Origin: Amphritea balenae
GTDB lineage: Bacteria; Pseudomonadota; Gammaproteobacteria; Pseudomonadales; Balneatricaceae
Assembly (NCBI RefSeq): GCF_003858655.1
Contig: NZ_RQXV01000003.1
Span: 186,001 to 250,000, forward strand
DNA length: 64,000 nt
Direction: 5' to 3'
Part shown: positions 62,910 through 64,000 of the stretch, piece after piece
How the letters are laid out: each line of letters starts with the position of its first letter
How positions within the stretch are numbered: position 1 is the stretch's first letter
Position numbers and translations under genes: made by a program
Notes under the pieces: model-generated
What the model saw: only the letters and a program-made list of their open reading frames with translations
Databases searched by the model: none
Told to the model about the DNA's origin: nothing

Positions 62910-63923
62910 TCAGATATCGACGGTAAAGAGCGCACCCCAGCCGCCGGACACCAGTAGTCGGTTTTCATCAATCTGCTTACCTGCGCGCAGATAAACCGGA
63001 ATTTTAGGTGCCTCTATTCGCACCCACTTTTTATCGAGTTTCTCTAACACTGTGCCGTGATCGCCAAAGGCGAATAGCCGGGTATCATTGGCATAGAAGT
63101 TATAAATTGGGGATTCTGTCGGGGTTTCCTGCTGCTGCCAGGTCTGACCACCATCTGTAGTAGAAAGAATGGTGCCACCCAAGCCTGCTACCCAACCGGT
63201 AGAGGCATTACTGAAGTGGCTACCTAAGGGGAAAAACTCATTAGGAATAGGCTCCTGAAGCGTCCAGTTCTGGCCGCCATCACTGCTGCGGGCCATGAAG
63301 CCAAACTCACCCACTGCAATCGCATTGTCTGAATCAAAAAACTGTAAGCCTGAAATGGTGGCGTCCTCATTCAGACTCAACTCATTCCAACTGGTCCCTT
63401 TATCATGACTACTCATCAGAGTACTGAAGCTACCCATAGCCCAATAGCTGTTATCCGGACCACATGTAACAGAAATCAGACTTTCAGCGGTGGGGATATC
63501 ACTGCTACGCCAGTGCTTACCCTGATCGTCACTGATCCATAACTGATGCTCCATACTCAGCGCAATCAGGCTATTATCCGGACAGGTTTCAACAGCGACA
63601 AAGTTGGGTTTGGATTCAAGCTCCTGTCGTTGCCAGTTCAGTTCAGGTGTAGTACTGGTTAGTACCAGGCCATTGGAACCTACGACAGTCACCACATCTT
63701 TACTGACCGCCAGAGCCTGAAGTTGATCGGTCCGGCGTACTGATTTGTTCTGTTCCTGTTCGATACCCTCCAGATTCAAGGGAGCTTCACAGCCCGTTAA
63801 GACCAATGGCATAGCTATTGTGGCTAACACAGCAGCGGACTTGTTCTTTAAATTAACCAGGTCAGTTAGCTTTTTACATTGCAGACCGGTTTGCAGGAGC
63901 TTTGTTGTATTTATTGCTCTCAT
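62910..63923 (-). CDS. YCF48-like BNR-repeat lipoprotein
   Basis: 337 residues from the start used here (the frame extends to a GTG at 63953). A lipobox LVLTGC (Cys45) lies after an unusually long, 44-residue signal region. The mature part is a predicted beta-propeller with sialidase/BNR Asp-box repeats: SSDGGQNW, STTDGGQTWQ, and ISDDQGKHW. YCF48-type proteins serve as assembly factors in photosystem II, and their bacterial versions accompany MMPL/DUF1302/DUF1329 genes. First gene of the cluster in the transcribed direction within the window. Confidence 0.88.
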   Translation of the reverse strand: MRAINTTKLLQTGLQCKKLTDLVNLKNKSAAVLATIAMPLVLTGCEAPLNLEGIEQEQNKSVRRTDQLQALAVSKDVVTVVGSNGLVLTSTTPELNWQRQELESKPNFVAVETCPDNSLIALSMEHQLWISDDQGKHWRSSDIPTAESLISVTCGPDNSYWAMGSFSTLMSSHDKGTSWNELSLNEDATISGLQFFDSDNAIAVGEFGFMARSSDGGQNWTLQEPIPNEFFPLGSHFSNASTGWVAGLGGTILSTTDGGQTWQQQETPTESPIYNFYANDTRLFAFGDHGTVLEKLDKKWVRIEAPKIPVYLRAGKQIDENRLLVSGGWGALFTVDI

Positions 63924-64000
63924 TATTACGACACCACAGAGTTTTAAAATCACTGCATGTGTAAGAGCAACCCTTGTGCCACATCATGACAAAGATCAAC

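Overview
The window reads as chromosomal DNA of a marine gammaproteobacterium, most like the Oceanospirillales (inferred from gene content, not proven). Supporting signs are an Rnf/Rsx complex with a cognate nth, class Ia ribonucleotide reductase with its ferredoxin, metal-independent KdsA, PhbB, several small families typical of Pseudomonas and marine relatives (DUF2788, DUF2789, DUF2986, VF530, TIGR02647), and a DUF1302/DUF1329/MMPL/YCF48 envelope cluster. Coding density is high and most genes are housekeeping or core accessory genes.

Layout. 1-2435: 3' end of rsxD, then rsxG and rsxE. The rsxD/rsxG junction carries a 92-bp tandem duplication of the rsxD end followed by a 268-bp element with 18-bp terminal inverted repeats. 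2436-5540: a block with five attC-like sites and small cassette-type genes but no integrase (a CALIN), lying between rsxE and nth, which are usually adjacent. 5541-10002: nth, a persulfide-dioxygenase/rhodanese fusion, a cysteine synthase, an XRE regulator and a translationally coupled DUF2986/VF530 pair. 10415-14182: nrdA-nrdB-ferredoxin operon with two NrdR-type boxes upstream. 14614-15475: tRNA-Tyr followed by about four and a half 178-190 bp repeats, each carrying a copy of the tRNA 3' end and a terminator-like hairpin, closely resembling the rtT repeats of the E. coli tyrT locus.

15675-21054: TIGR02647 / 2OG-oxygenase / SGNH hydrolase run, dsbB, a Ras-like GTPase fused to a roadblock-like domain, DUF2788, a HugZ-like protein and kdsA. 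21209-25646: a membrane pseudokinase fused to a formylglycine-generating-enzyme-like domain, DUF4139, a DTW-domain protein and a Sel1 protein. 25647-28672: a second terminal-inverted-repeat element, cysK, a small protein and a DyP peroxidase. 28786-33290: an RND efflux pump and its adaptor. 33490-37145: a YjbR protein and a three-gene membrane operon of ATP-grasp ligase, inactive transglutaminase-7TM and retropepsin-like lipoprotein. 37437-42000: sseA, trpS, small proteins, yaaA and a GNAT enzyme. 42074-46011: DUF6394-like, K+ channel with two RCK domains, DMT exporter and Tim44-like operon. 46486-54661: M16 protease, secreted protein, sbcB, YchJ-like and DUF349 proteins. 54746-57018: phbB and a MATE exporter. 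57409-63923: the DUF1329/DUF1302/MMPL/YCF48 cluster.

How the parts work together: RsxDGE form part of a membrane electron-transfer complex. NrdA, NrdB and the ferredoxin supply deoxynucleotides and keep the NrdB cofactor active. The persulfide dioxygenase, SseA and two cysteine synthases handle sulfur. The most unusual content is the integrase-less cassette array inside the rnf-nth region, the rtT-like repeats after tRNA-Tyr, and the pseudokinase-FGE and GTPase-roadblock fusions.
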